64,000 bases of DNA. It comes from Combretum micranthum (taxonomy: Eukaryota; Streptophyta; Magnoliopsida; Myrtales; Combretaceae). Position 1 is the first letter of the stretch. Each line of letters begins with the position of its first letter. Made by a program: the position numbers and the translations under genes. The DNA lies in contig JAMXBD010001041.1 of assembly GCA_024138025.1 (NCBI GenBank), positions 186,001 to 250,000 on the forward strand, in the 5' to 3' direction. Of this stretch, positions 24,401 to 36,254 are shown piece by piece. The notes beneath the pieces were generated by a model. The model had not been told where the DNA came from. It saw only the letters and a list, made by a program, of their open reading frames with translations, and did no database searches.

Positions 24401-25039
24401 GCATACCACTATGATATGTCTGAATAATTAATACAACATTTCAAAATTGATGAAAGTTATGAAATTAGAGAATTGAAGGAGAAACAAAAACGATAGGATC
24501 TGCCATCATCTTTGCATCTTCGATTGAGAGAACTATATATTTCATTGACTAATGGTTTTTTTTTTTTTAAATTTACTTGGTATATGAGGCAAAACACATG
24601 TTTGAAGGATTACTTGGACATTAATTAATGAATTTAAACAATCTCAATAAGTAAACTCAGAAGTTTAAAGATCATAACTTTATGGAAAACATATAGATAA
24701 TTATTTTCTAGACATACTATAAAAAATGGATTAAATAAAGACAAACAGTTTACAAAAACATACTCGTACATCTTTTTCAACAAAGAAACATATGTAGACA
24801 TATTACCTTATAAATGTAGACAATTTAATTAATTGCTTTGTGGTTAAGAAAATTTGGGAATTTTTTGAAAAAATAAAAAAATATTGTAAAAATGAGATAG
24901 ACACTAATTACTATAAAATCATATTTATGTGAAAAAGAAGAAAAATTGAACTTTTCTTATATATAAATTTAATTTGAATTTGAAAAAATTCCTAGATTAT
25001 GAATTTTTAAATTGTGTAATTGGGACTCCTGAACAATTT
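21418..25039 (+). repeat. Duplicated segment, copy A (interrupted)
   Basis: Starts GATTCGCACAGTT and ends CTCCTGAACAATTT. Apart from the insertion at 21485-23443 it matches 27468-29163 throughout in the same orientation, with some percent divergence. The shared part is non-coding as far as I can see. It lacks TG...CA ends, so it does not behave as an LTR. Confidence 0.85.
21485..23443. mobile_element. Probable solo LTR inserted in copy A
   Basis: Comparison with copy B shows a clean 1.96 kb insertion. It begins TGTAACACCC and ends TATATTACA, with flanks TTTCA (21480-21484) and TTTTA (23444-23448), a 5 bp duplication with one mismatch. No internal retroelement genes are present, so it looks like a solo LTR left by recombination. 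A GAGCG-AAAA-CGCTC palindrome lies near 21916, and three loose copies of a 145 bp unit lie at 22840-23225. Confidence 0.65.
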
Positions 25040-27467
25040 TGTCACGCCCCAAAGGGAACCATAAATGTAACAGTCTTTCACACTCAATATTGAGGCTTAA
25101 GTATGACAACCTTAGTCATCTTGAAAGTCTCGATGCCAAGTGTAAAGCGTACCTTCGCAATCATAATGGACCAACCTTAGATCATACCATTTAAATAGTT
25201 ATACATAATAGTAATTAAGAAATAAATCATAATAATATAATTAAGGTTCATAAAACTACTAAAGAGTCTTTACAACATTAAGAGGTATTCCCCTATTAAA
25301 GACAACTAAGTTTAATAAAGAGTCTATCATAAAACTATTTACACTTTTGAAACTTCTCTTGGAATCCATATCTACTTCTATCTTACACGTCTATCCATAA
25401 GATCTTAGCTTGAAGGCATTACCTGGGTAAAATAGCCTCTTGGTTCCAACTAAAGGTTCGAGAGCTGCAAAAGAAATCTAAGAGAGTATAAGCTACTAGC
25501 TTAGTGAGATTTATTTTTACAAATAAACACTCAACATTCAATTAATCAAAACAAGTTTATTTAAGCAATCATATGAGATACACAAGCACGTGGACAAACA
25601 ATACATATGATTTTCGGAGAATCAATATGTTTTGAATGGATTTATCTCTCCATTCGGTGGTTAGGTGTTTCAGATCGTATAGGCCGCCATAATAAAACCC
25701 CATGATGTTTCTTGTTTTAAAAAAAAAAACATAATCCAACTTATGTGTAGTTTATTTCCAAGCCACTACAAAGCTGCTAGGTATGTTTTATTCAGATGTT
25801 TTCTCATCACTAGTTGATTCAAACGATGTCTCGTCGCTTATAGAATTTACAGACTATATAAATCTCCTTATTAAGCTTTGTCCCACCAAATGTATAGTAA
25901 TAAATGCAACAAAACTCACCCGATTATATGCATGAATCAATTATTAAGTACTCATGGTATAATTATATATTTTTCTGGTGATCATAGAATTTGCAGAAAA
26001 TTATTCTTACACTAGATTAATCATTCATTAAAAACAATTCCTGCCTCGATATACTTAATCACAGTTTTAACCAAGTATGTAAAGCACATGCATTTTTCCA
26101 TTTTATCTTTTCCTAATTCTAATTCCACTAATTCCATAAGCAAAATCATAAGTGCATATATGCACTAAATAAACTCATTCGGCCATTTGTTCAGATACTT
26201 CTAGTCAAGAGAATCCTTGGGACATGGGAACTCGGTCTCCACGTCACCTAAACAAGAGAAATACCTAAATGAGTATTTATTGGAATTCTACTTAAACTTG
26301 TAATTCTATTTTATAAGTTCATCAAAATTCGCATAGAGTGAGATTCCAACTTAAAATGACCATAACATGCTCATTTTAACTTGAAATTTCGCATATTATA
26401 CACCATTTCTACCTACTCGAAAAGATCTATCTATTTTAAGGTTATTTTCTACATAAAAGGTCATTTGGATTCCTAAAAGTTACGATACATAAACAAAATG
26501 AAAATCCCAGCTTTCATAAAACAATTTCCTAAACTCATCATTTTTCAAAAATCTTTTAGCAAAAATATAGATATATAATAGTTGAAAAATCCTTTGAGTA
26601 TATATATATAGACTCGTATTATGCAAAAATTCTAATGGTGTTATCTCAACGATTATTTTTCGTAAAACAATTCATCTTAAGGTGTTGAAACTTAAACTTA
26701 GCAAATCTTTTTCTAAGTGTTTTGGAGAAACTTTATAATTTCTTAGGTTTTGTAAACAAGTATATTCTTATTTGTTTTTACTAATTTCTTTTCTAAATAA
26801 ATAAATTTTCCTTAACTTGGCCTTTTACAATTTGCTTCTAGTGATAAGAATAAAGTTTTCAAAAATTTTCATTAAGTTGTTGATAACCTATTTTGAGTTA
26901 TAGATTTGTCCTTAAAAAATAGTTTTGATAAGTAAGTCTCTTTCTCTTATGTTTTTATTATCAACTCCTTAAACCAATTTTATTTGAAAAGGAATCATCC
27001 TTTTAAGTTATTGATAAAAATCCAATGTTTTTGAACTTATCATATTTATTCTTTTTATTTCTTTGAAAATAGTTTCCTCCTTTAGAAACTTTGAAAATCA
27101 TTATTTTTTCTAAGTAGGTCTATAAATTAGTAAGTTGATTTTGTCTTAACTTTGAAAACTAGTTTACTCCTTGGTTTTTATTATGAAGTTGAAAAGATTT
27201 AATCTTAGGCTTTTTGTGAAAAATTTGTATATCAAAAATTATTTTTACTAAGCCTTAGATGTATCTTGTTATGAAAAGTGTTTATTTCCTTTATTTTTCT
27301 TGGTAAAAATTATTCTTGTCGTTATTTAAGAAAACTTTAAGAAAGCTTGAGAAAATGTTGCAAAAATCCATTTTCTAAGTTACTGATAACAACTCCTTTA
27401 TTTAGTGACTAGTTACATAATGAAAAGTTTAGTTTCAAGTTCTTTATTTATTAAAAATATTTTTCCC
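25040..27467 (-). mobile_element. Inverted fragment of a Tekay-like LTR
   Basis: The plus strand begins TGTCACGCCCC, the reverse complement of the LTR 3' end GGGGCGTGACA. The first 100 bases match the inverted end of the 3044-6306 LTR in spaced blocks (AATGTAACAGT, GACAACCTTAGTCAT). Near 26310-26430 it again matches the inverted LTR (CGAAAAGATCTATCT, AAATTTCGCATATTATA). It never reaches an LTR start, so it is truncated at about 27467, exactly where copy B begins. Confidence 0.75.
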
Positions 27468-29163
27468 GATTCGCACAGTTTCCATTTGATCTTTTCATTT
27501 TCCAAACATCCCTTGGCATTATCTAGTCTTTTCAAATGTGTTTTCTTCTTCTTCTTCGTTATTTTAATTTGTTGTTTGATTAGTTGGTGGGTGTGGTCTT
27601 GAACCATCTATGACTATGTTGCTCCCGGATCTTTAGAAGTCATAACTGTATGATAAGTCGGGTCAATAGGGTTTGACCAGTCATGCTGTGTCAAACCAAG
27701 TCACGAGTTTAACCTAACTAGTATCAAGGTCTACCTAGGCTTATTAAAAAGCTTTTTAGTGCATGAGTTTTTCTTAAGAAAACTTGGAGAAATTTTAACT
27801 TGTGCAATTCTGAATCTATGATGTTAAATTTCTCATAATTATTCTAAGATAAAACGGTATTTGACTCTTTAGGAGCTTATCAACTAACCTAAAAATCCAA
27901 ATTCAACTAATAGCCCATAAACTGAAGTTAACCCTCTACTCAATACAATATCCTCGCTATGCAAGGAACTTGAACTGGTTGCACTCTAAATTGTTAGAAG
28001 GAAAGAAGCTACGAATAAAACATTGGTCAACCGTCAAGGTGGGACGTGGCCCGGTGGAGCACGATAATTTCGCTGGACACAATGACAATGATATAATATC
28101 ACGCTGCCAGTACAGCATGAAAATTTGCTGATTGTTTACCTATCTGTTTAATCGATAAATAATTATAATGTATATATGAAATGATTGAAATTATTTATTA
28201 TATTTTAAGTTTTTATTTTTTATTTTTTAAATTTATTTAACACATATCAATTATCTATTTATCAAGACAGGATCATCCTTCTGAAAACAGAAAATATTTT
28301 TCTGCCTGTACAATCCCATCTAGTCTTATATTTTATTTTACCCGGTCCATGTTTTGAAGAATATCCCGAGCATTGCAGCAATGCCAACCCAAATGTCGAA
28401 TCAGGCCCCGAAATTGAAAGTGGGACTTGGGTTTATGATAAAAATAAAATAAATTTCAATTTGTTCTAGATAAAAGCAACATTGAGCATACCGCTATGAT
28501 ATGTCTGAATATTAATACAACATTTCAAAATTGATGAAAGTTATGAAATTAGAGAAATAAAGGAGAAACAAAAACGATAGGATTTGCCATCATCTTTGTA
28601 TCTCCGATTGAGTGGACTATATGTTTCATTGATTAATGGTTCTTTTTAATTTTTACTCGATATGAAGCAAAACATGCTCGAAGGATCGCTTGGACAATAA
28701 TTTTATTATTAACCCTAAATTAATTAATAAATTTAGACAATCTCAACAAATAGACTCAGAAGTTCAAAGACCATCTTCTGTAACTTTGTGAAAAACATAT
28801 GACAATTATTTTGTAGATAGACAAAGAAAAACAGTTTACAAAAACATACTCGTACATTTTTTCAACAAAAGACATATGTAGCATATTACCTTATAAATGT
28901 AGACAATTTAATTAATTACTTTGTGGTTAAGAAATTTTGGGAACATTTTGGAAAAATAAAAAAATATTATAAAAATGAGATAGACACTAATTACAATATA
29001 AATTCATATTTCTATAAAAAAGAAGAAAAATTGACTTTTGTATATATAAATTTAATTTGAATTCGAAAAATTCCTAGACATATATGCAAGAGACATAAGT
29101 ACGTTGAACAGATACTCCTGATTATGAATTTTTAAATTATGTAATTGGGACTCCTAAACAATT
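27468..29163 (+). repeat. Duplicated segment, copy B (uninterrupted)
   Basis: The 1.7 kb partner of copy A. It has a 44 bp insertion relative to A near 29076-29119 and several small indels. It shows the pre-insertion site of the solo LTR (CTTTTCAAATGTG near 27532). No gene is recognised in it. Confidence 0.85.
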
Positions 29164-30140
29164 CACACGATCCAAATTTGAGATAGCAATCACAGAAGTT
29201 GTTAGACTTATCTTAGAAGCATGAACAGCTCAGACCATGGATGTGCATTACAATTCAGATGGCCACATATTCAGTACCACCAAAATGGTTCAAATACGAT
29301 ATAAGGCTAGTAATGCACAATATATACATTGAAGGAGAATATAAGCCTAGTTTCCCCCAACAAATAAAAATAAATTGTGAAGATAATTTGAGTCCACCAC
29401 TTAGACTTGAAAACTGAATCAGATGAAATTGCTAAAGCACAAAAACATTGTTTGGATGAATATTGTATGATTTTCAAAATAAGATTCACAACCTTTACTC
29501 TATACATTTGGAATTATATTTCTCACCATTGAGACAAAGTACCAGAGTTGACAAGTATGAACAAGAGTTTATGAAAGACCTTGACAAAGTATGGATGGCG
29601 GCACGAAAAGTTATTTTAGGTTCTAAATTGATCAATTTCAATGTTTGTGTATTTAATTAAATATTTTATCAAAATTTAAATACCATTCATGATATTAATC
29701 TTAGTTGTCACTCTGCTAACCCTTTCCCAAGTTTTGATCTTTCTCTCATTCTTACATCCATTCTAATGCCAAATATCGAATCTTTCTTCCTTTTCTTTCC
29801 CTTCTGTATCGTATTATATGCTTATATTTTTCATCGGGATTCTCATTGCTTTTTGAACAACATTGGATATATACTAACAAAGAAGATTTCTAGGAAGAAA
29901 TAGGAGCGTCCAGGTAAGCAGAGACCTATTAACTTCACTTTTTCCATTTGAAATCGTTATGGTAGAGGTAGTTGCTATTTATCTCTTTTTATGGAGTTGT
30001 GAAATAAAATTTGTTTAGCAATATAAAATTATCAAGATGGAAGTTTTAGGTTGCAGAAAAATAATTATTTTCCAAGAAAAATAATTATTTATTTAATTAT
30101 TTTAAATTTATGTAAAATTTAAGGAAAAGATAATTAAAAA
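29164..30140. other. Intergenic, nothing recognised
   Basis: AT-rich with a pyrimidine-rich stretch near 29740-29810. One open frame near 29463-29660 has no recognisable domain. Confidence 0.4.
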
Positions 30141-30545
30141 TATTAAATGGTCTATTATCACGACATTTCAGGCATACTAAGTTTCTTATGAAATTGATGT
30201 AGTTGCATCAACCTAGGAAAAAAAGTTTTCATATTTAGATGAAACCACCATAATAAGGTTAACAAAGAAATGAGGTAAAGGGAGGAAACTCACTAGTTAC
30301 ATTCCTACTCCCTAGATTGGTAGTCTCTAAGTAAAAAATATTTTAAAATATTAAATAGTCTTCTATGACTGCATTTCATGTACATTAAATTTCATTTGAA
30401 ATTGATGTAGTGCATCTATCTAGGAAAAAGATTTTCATATTTAGATGAAATCACCTTCTGTAGGGTTGTATTAACAAAGAATGAGGTAAACGAAGGAAAT
30501 TCATGAGTCACATTCCTACTCTCCTGGATTGAGTAGTCTCTTCAG
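30141..30545 (+). repeat. 209 bp tandem duplication
   Basis: 30141-30335 and 30350-30545 match over most of their length (shared words ATTAAAT, GAAATTGATGTAG, TTTTCATATTTAGATGAAA, ACATTCCTACT). They have diverged by substitutions and a short insertion in the second copy. Confidence 0.8.
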
Positions 30546-31026
30546 GGGCTTCTTTTTGCATAGATAGTATCTTGTGCTCTTTGCAAAGTTCAAAAAATTG
30601 CACCTATAAAACAACTCTTCTATAAGATGACGATCTACAAGGACATGAAATTTGAATAATATAGGAGTAGTTACTTTTCACATATCCAATCTTCTTTCTT
30701 GAGTGGAAGATTTTCTTGTTCTTCCCTTACTTGTTTTAGCCTTTCTTCAAATAACTCATTGCCTCGCAAACATCTAATATTCCTAGCAAAATTTAGGAAG
30801 TGGAACTTAGCAAATAAAGAATGAATTGAGTTTTTACCATAAAATTTTTAACTGAAATCAAGATATATATATATATATATATTAATTGAAATGTCAAAAT
30901 AAAAAAATAAAGTTAAAATAGATTTGTATGTATTTGAAATAAACTTCACAAATTAAATGGGTAAATTATATTGGAAGGTCACAACATTTGGGAGTAAGCT
31001 CATTTGAGGTCATAACATTTTAAGTG
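30546..31026. other. Intergenic with (TA)n
   Basis: Contains a TA microsatellite at about 30862-30880. No gene seen. Confidence 0.4.
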
Positions 31027-31193
31027 GTTCATTTGAGATCATAACATTTGGAGAAGTGAGTCAATTGGGGTCACAAGTGACACATGTCATATGTGGGCAT
31101 TTTTGAGTTTTAATTAAAATTTTCTCATGTTAATATGTGTCAGTAGTGACTTCAATTGATCAACTTCTCTAAATGTTATGATCTTAAATGTAC
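31027..31193. repeat. Foldback (inverted repeat), possible MITE core
   Basis: Two imperfect arms of about 45 bp, 31027-31071 and 31147-31193, face each other around a 75 bp spacer. Both contain GATCATAACATTTGGAGAAG-like sequence. The upstream 30975-31030 carries further direct copies of GGTCA(T/C)AACATTT. The structure resembles short plant foldback transposons, but no target duplication is evident. Confidence 0.7.
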
Positions 31194-32329
31194 TATTTTA
31201 AAATCATGGACATTTAGTCATCTTAATATATTAATATTAGGGTTTTATTTGTTATAATTTTAATATATCTTGTTTTAGAAGGAAAACAACCATAGCAATA
31301 AGAAAAAAAATCATTGTAAACAAAAAGTAAATATATCATCAAGTTATCAAGATCTTGGTGATAGGTATCTGGGTTTAAAAGGAATAGGATTCAAAATCAA
31401 TCTAAGGTAAAAATCTAAACATTAAGTTTGTTCTTTTAGTTATAAAAAGTTTTAGTTTTATTATTATTGCAAAAATTGATTAAAGTATTGTTCTATTGGA
31501 TATATATGACATCTATTAGAATACTCAATAATTATTTTATTTTAATTAATATAATGTGAAGTCAAATATAATTAAAATAAGACATAAAAAAAATACTGAT
31601 ATTTCTTTTCAAGACTACTAAATGATCATCCTTCCTATTTACATCATAGAATTTTTAAAATAAAAAAATAATGATACTAAATGACAATAATAATGACATT
31701 CATAAATACATCTTCTGATATTAATCCATAATAATCTATATAAACGCTGGCCCAAAAAAAAAAGAAAAGAAAAACCTAGCTGAACAAATAACCAAAACCA
31801 ATGACACATCGATAAATATAAATAACTTCTTAGAAACCTGTTGAATCACTATATGTATATATATATATATATATTAATCTACACCATGTCTTACTAAAAT
31901 TTTAGATGAAAACCTCCATATCCTCTAGATCTCCAAAACTTTTTTATTCCACAATTCCCAAAAACCTATAATCGATAGAGGAACCTTGAGAAAATTGCTT
32001 AGAACTAGGTTTAACATTTTTGAAACCTATGAAGAGGATCGGCAAACTTTTCTAAAGAGATTGGTGTTTCATACAGCTTATGGTAGAGAAAAGGATTGTA
32101 TTTGAAGGTTACGTTAGATCGATCTGTTTATGAATTGGAGAAACTCAATAAAGTTGGACAAGAAACATTAATAAGATAGCACTCATAATTAGATTCAAGA
32201 CTTTCATCGTGAGGGATTCACTATTCTATGTACGCAGTGACATGCTTGTTGCTTGCTTGGATAGAAATTGCTAATAACTTGACTAATACATAAAGTTGGC
32301 TAATAAAGTGTGTTGCTTGTTGTTTGGTC
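31194..32329. other. Intergenic, AT-rich
   Basis: Contains a TA microsatellite at about 31852-31872. I see no gene or clear element. Confidence 0.4.
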
Positions 32330-32670
32330 GTCTCGAGTCGGAAAGTGACGCCCTTGACAAGGTAGTTAGGCACTTGAGCCATCTTGTTATGGTTCAGTGG
32401 ATAGTTGATGAGGGAAACGATATCGGGTCACCTAAATAAAGAAAGTAATATCGGGCATAGTTCAGAGGAGTAGGACTCATCAAATTATAAGATATAGATA
32501 CACTGTGATGATGATGTTTGAATAACAGCTGTGAACCTAAGATAAGACTAATTTTTATTTATCTTTTTGGGCGAGAGACCGACTACTCTCATTAACTAGG
32601 TCCTCCATTGTGTTGCGCGAAGTTAAGTACTCCTATGTTACTTATTACATTTAAATTAGATATTTAAATT
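32330..32670 (+). mobile_element. Possible left part of an LTR split by the LARD
   Basis: It adjoins the target duplication of the LARD, whose other side (42144-42550) looks like an LTR 3' end. The left part has chromovirus LTR-like wording but no definite start, so its extent is a guess. Confidence 0.35.
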
Positions 32671-35600
32671 TGTAAAGACCCGACATGCTCAATTCTCAAA
32701 TTAAGCACACCAAGTCCCCAACCACGTATAACTCTTACAATTATACGTAAGGTTGTTTTAAAAGAAGGTGTTTATGTTGAACATTCCTATCCGATTTTAG
32801 ATTATGAAATCATTTAGTTAGATTCTGGCAACAACTGGATTTAACAGCGGAAAAATAAGCTTTAATAAAAACGTTTCTACATAAAAGCATTTCAAACTTC
32901 CACTATTAAAAGTGGAAAAACTTTCACTTTGATAAATATTTACAAAAGCTTATTTACAAAAACATGGGCACTAACAAGCCCTTAAATAAAAATACAAATT
33001 TATAATTAAATCCAGTCCTCTTACAAAACAAAACAAAAGAAGAAACAAAATACAAGTAATGTCTCGATCCTATCACACTTCACTCATTCTCCCATATCTT
33101 CAGAATCGCCCAAAACCCGGGACAAACATCATCACATCAATCATCATCACCATCACCATCCTCATCAACAACATTAACAACATCAACAAGAACTCATCAT
33201 CATCAACTTCATCAACATCATCAACAACAACAATACCTGTAAAAAGAATAACAACAACAATAATGAGCCGGAGCTCAGTACACAGTAACACAATCACACA
33301 CGGAGTGGCACGCGAGCTTAACTAAATTTAATGCATCAATCCACAAGTTATTATCTTTTCATTAAAATAAACAAATCAACAATGGAGAACTTACACTCCG
33401 GAACAAGCCAATGGGAATCTGGGAGTCCTGAGTAACAGCAGTTGCTCAGGGGGTTGATATAGATAGACCGGATATCTATATCTCCTATATCTAACCAATA
33501 AAGAAAATAGCTTCATTTAGGGTTCAAAAGTCGTTGCCCGACTCTACTTAAACTCAGTCCATAACATGAGCCTAGTTCACAAGTTCCCATAAACTTTGAA
33601 CTAAACCATGGTATTTCCCCCTAAGTTTAAGTAAATGTTACTCAGATACTATTCCCCCTATCGGCTACCCACTTAACAAAAAAGAATCGCTATTGCATCA
33701 TAGCGTACCATTGCATCATGGTAAAGTCATTGCATCATGACTTAGTTAAGCACCTAACTAACATGTCATTCCATCATGACAGGTTTGTCGCTCCCCGGTT
33801 CCAGATTCAACGACATAAAGCACAACCAACACTCATCAATTATTAAGCCGTCTTTAAGTTCTTAATCCATTTAGGATGCCTATCCTATCAATCATCACGC
33901 AAGTACTGCGTACCTTGAATATGAAATCCAAACAGAGTCTCAGAAGATAGAGTAGAAGCGATCTCAGAAGATATATCTCATATCTACCACTGGTTCAAGA
34001 AACAACTCTTATAAGAACCTAAACCAACATCCACTTCAACAAACTCATACAAGAACTTGTATCAATTATTCACTAATCTCTAACTCATTTTATTAAATCC
34101 TATTTGATCAGACACTAATGTGGAACCCCACTATGGCTGCGAATATCGCCCCGCCAAAATATGGACAGTTCTCCTTTGTCTGTCAAAGTGTTTCTTTTCT
34201 CTTTATTTATAGTGTTTTATTACAAAAGCATTAACAAAGAATCTATAAACCAAAAACATTCATTTTCCAAGTAAACACACATTTGAAACAACATGTTCTC
34301 CATATTATTCAAAGATCATCCTAATTCATTCATCTAAGCTAATTCATAGCTATTAACCCATTTTAGCTTAACATTATCCAAATTGATTAAAATTAGTCAT
34401 TTGATTCATTTACTAAGTCAAGTTGATTTAAACATAGACAATCTAATTCATTTTAGCTTAGTAAAGTTCATTAAGTCAAATTGGACTTAGATTAATTACT
34501 AATTCATTATATATCTAAGATCTAGTCACTTAATCCCAAGTTAGCTTAAACCTAGCCAAATTCATCAAAGTTAAACAATCTAATCCATTTTAGTTCATTC
34601 AAGTTCATTTAGTCAAGTTGAACCTAGGTGGTTAACTAAGTTCATTTTATAACTAACTTCTAGATTTAATCTAATTATTTATTAAATCTATAAATCTACT
34701 TAACCCATGTTTAATTACATGAATTAATTCACTTAACACATCAAATATCACTTATCTATCTCATTTTAGCTCAAAAAGATCCATTTCCTAAGCAAAACAC
34801 ATTTAACAAACAAAAACAAGTTTTAACTTTGTTTTGGAAAGTGTTGCAGCTGGAAAGAATAAAATTTAGGCGTCGATAATTTTTGAATTTGTAAAAACTC
34901 AAAGCATGAAAATTGTAGATCTCTTTTCAAGCTTCCAATGCAACTTGAATCACCTCAATCGGAGTTCGTATGAAAAAGTTATGATGAAAATACGAAAATA
35001 TGTCAAATCTGGAAATTCAACTTTTCAAAGGACACGGCCAAGGGACAAGTCGTGTCTCCAATGTCGATGGATAATATCACCACAGCCAACGACACGTTGG
35101 GGCAGCCATGTCCTCCAAAATGTCACTTAAAATTACAAAGAAAAAGCCTTTGACATGCTTTGTGACATGGCTTGTCACAAAAATGTCTTTTTGACAGCCC
35201 GTGCTCTTTTGAAAAACAACTTTTGAAAACATTCTTATCAACTTCAAACATCATTTTTAAACACATATACAACTTCAAACATGAATATACTTTACTTTCA
35301 ACATATCAAACACTTCAAATATCATTTTAAACAACTCAAACACTTCAACACTTCCAACAACTCCATCAAACTTCTATTCTCAATTCATCATTTTCCTCAT
35401 CACAATCCCAACTCCCATCAACCATAAATCCAATAAATACATATATAAACAGCGCTTTTAACTTATTTATAGCATCCATACATCATATAAACATATAAAG
35501 AACAATTAAAGTAAAAGATGAATTGAAATAGAAAACTTATCTATCCAAGAACACATGTACTTTTGATTTTTCTTTATACTTCTAGCTTGATTTCCTTCTC

Positions 35601-36237
35601 TAATCCTCATTTCTAACTTGATTATCTTTTATTCCTTCTTGAATTTGAGATTTAAAGAGAAGAATTTGAGAGAAAAAGAAAAAGGAAAGGAGGAGAAGAA
35701 GAAATGGATACGGGAAAAGAATAAGAAGAAAAGAGAGAGAGAGAGAGAGATAAAAGGCAGGCAACAAAAGAAATATAAAATAGAAAAGATAAATATAAAT
35801 ATATTTTCAAAATAACGTATTAGATTTAGAACTACCAGATCAATATCTATAATTCAAGGAGTATTTAAAAGATAATTTTAGAACCGATAGGTTAGAAATT
35901 AAGAACTTATAATAAGAACTTAATTTAGGAATCTATTTTGGATGAAAGATATTTAATTTGAGTTCGGGTTTAAGAATTGATATTTTTATTCAAGCAAATG
36001 AACTCAAATTTTGTAAAGATTTAGGAATTAGTGTTTAGGCTAAGAATCAAGAGTCTAGGAATCCTCTAAACATTTCAATGACTTGTTTAGAGAATTTAGA
36101 TTTCAAATCTCAAAACCAACTTAATTATTAGTTAATTAAATTAAGCCAACTTGTCTAATTAAATCCTATAATTCATTTGATTTATTTAATCTATCTAAAC
36201 TCAATTTCTAATATAGGTGAAGGTTTGGGGTATTTCA
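32671..36237 (-). mobile_element. 3' LTR of the LARD
   Basis: 3567 bp, plus strand TGTAAAGACCC to GGGGTATTTCA. It contains a CAT/ATC-rich stretch (33120-33230), the five-hairpin array (33688-33781), a (GA)n run near 35731-35750, and words such as GACACGGCC in 35030-35100. Open frames in it come from simple repeats. Confidence 0.92.
33688..33781. repeat. Array of five back-to-back hairpins, left LTR
   Basis: Contiguous palindromes with 6-base loops: CGCTAT-TGCATC-ATAGCG (33688-33705), TACCAT-TGCATC-ATGGTA (33706-33723), AAGTCAT-TGCATC-ATGACTT (33724-33743), TTAGTTA-AGCACC-TAACTAA (33742-33761) and TGTCAT-TCCATC-ATGACA (33764-33781). All stems pair perfectly though they differ in sequence, and four loops are the same or one base different. 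Confidence 0.9.
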
Positions 36238-36254
36238 TTCTTCCCACCTTAAAA
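36238..36254 (-). other. Polypurine tract of the LARD
   Basis: The minus strand reads TTTTAAGGTGGGAAGAA directly before the LTR start TGAAATACCCC. It confirms the minus orientation. Confidence 0.8.

Noticed and set aside
21418..29163. Copies A and B as the two LTRs of one element
   Set aside because: They lack TG...CA ends, primer site and polypurine tract, and the region between them is a fragment of another LTR in inverse orientation.
29463..29660. 65-codon frame with KYEQEFMKDLDKVWMAARKV
   Set aside because: No recognised family and no supporting context; kept out of the gene list.
33059..33325. Ser/Thr-rich frame repeated at 38897-39148
   Set aside because: It occurs in both LTRs and comes from the CAT/ATC-rich stretch; the indel between copies changes it freely.
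33688..33781. CRISPR-like array
   Set aside because: The constant part is only a 6-10 base loop core, the variable parts are the two arms of a palindrome rather than spacers, and the context is a plant LTR.
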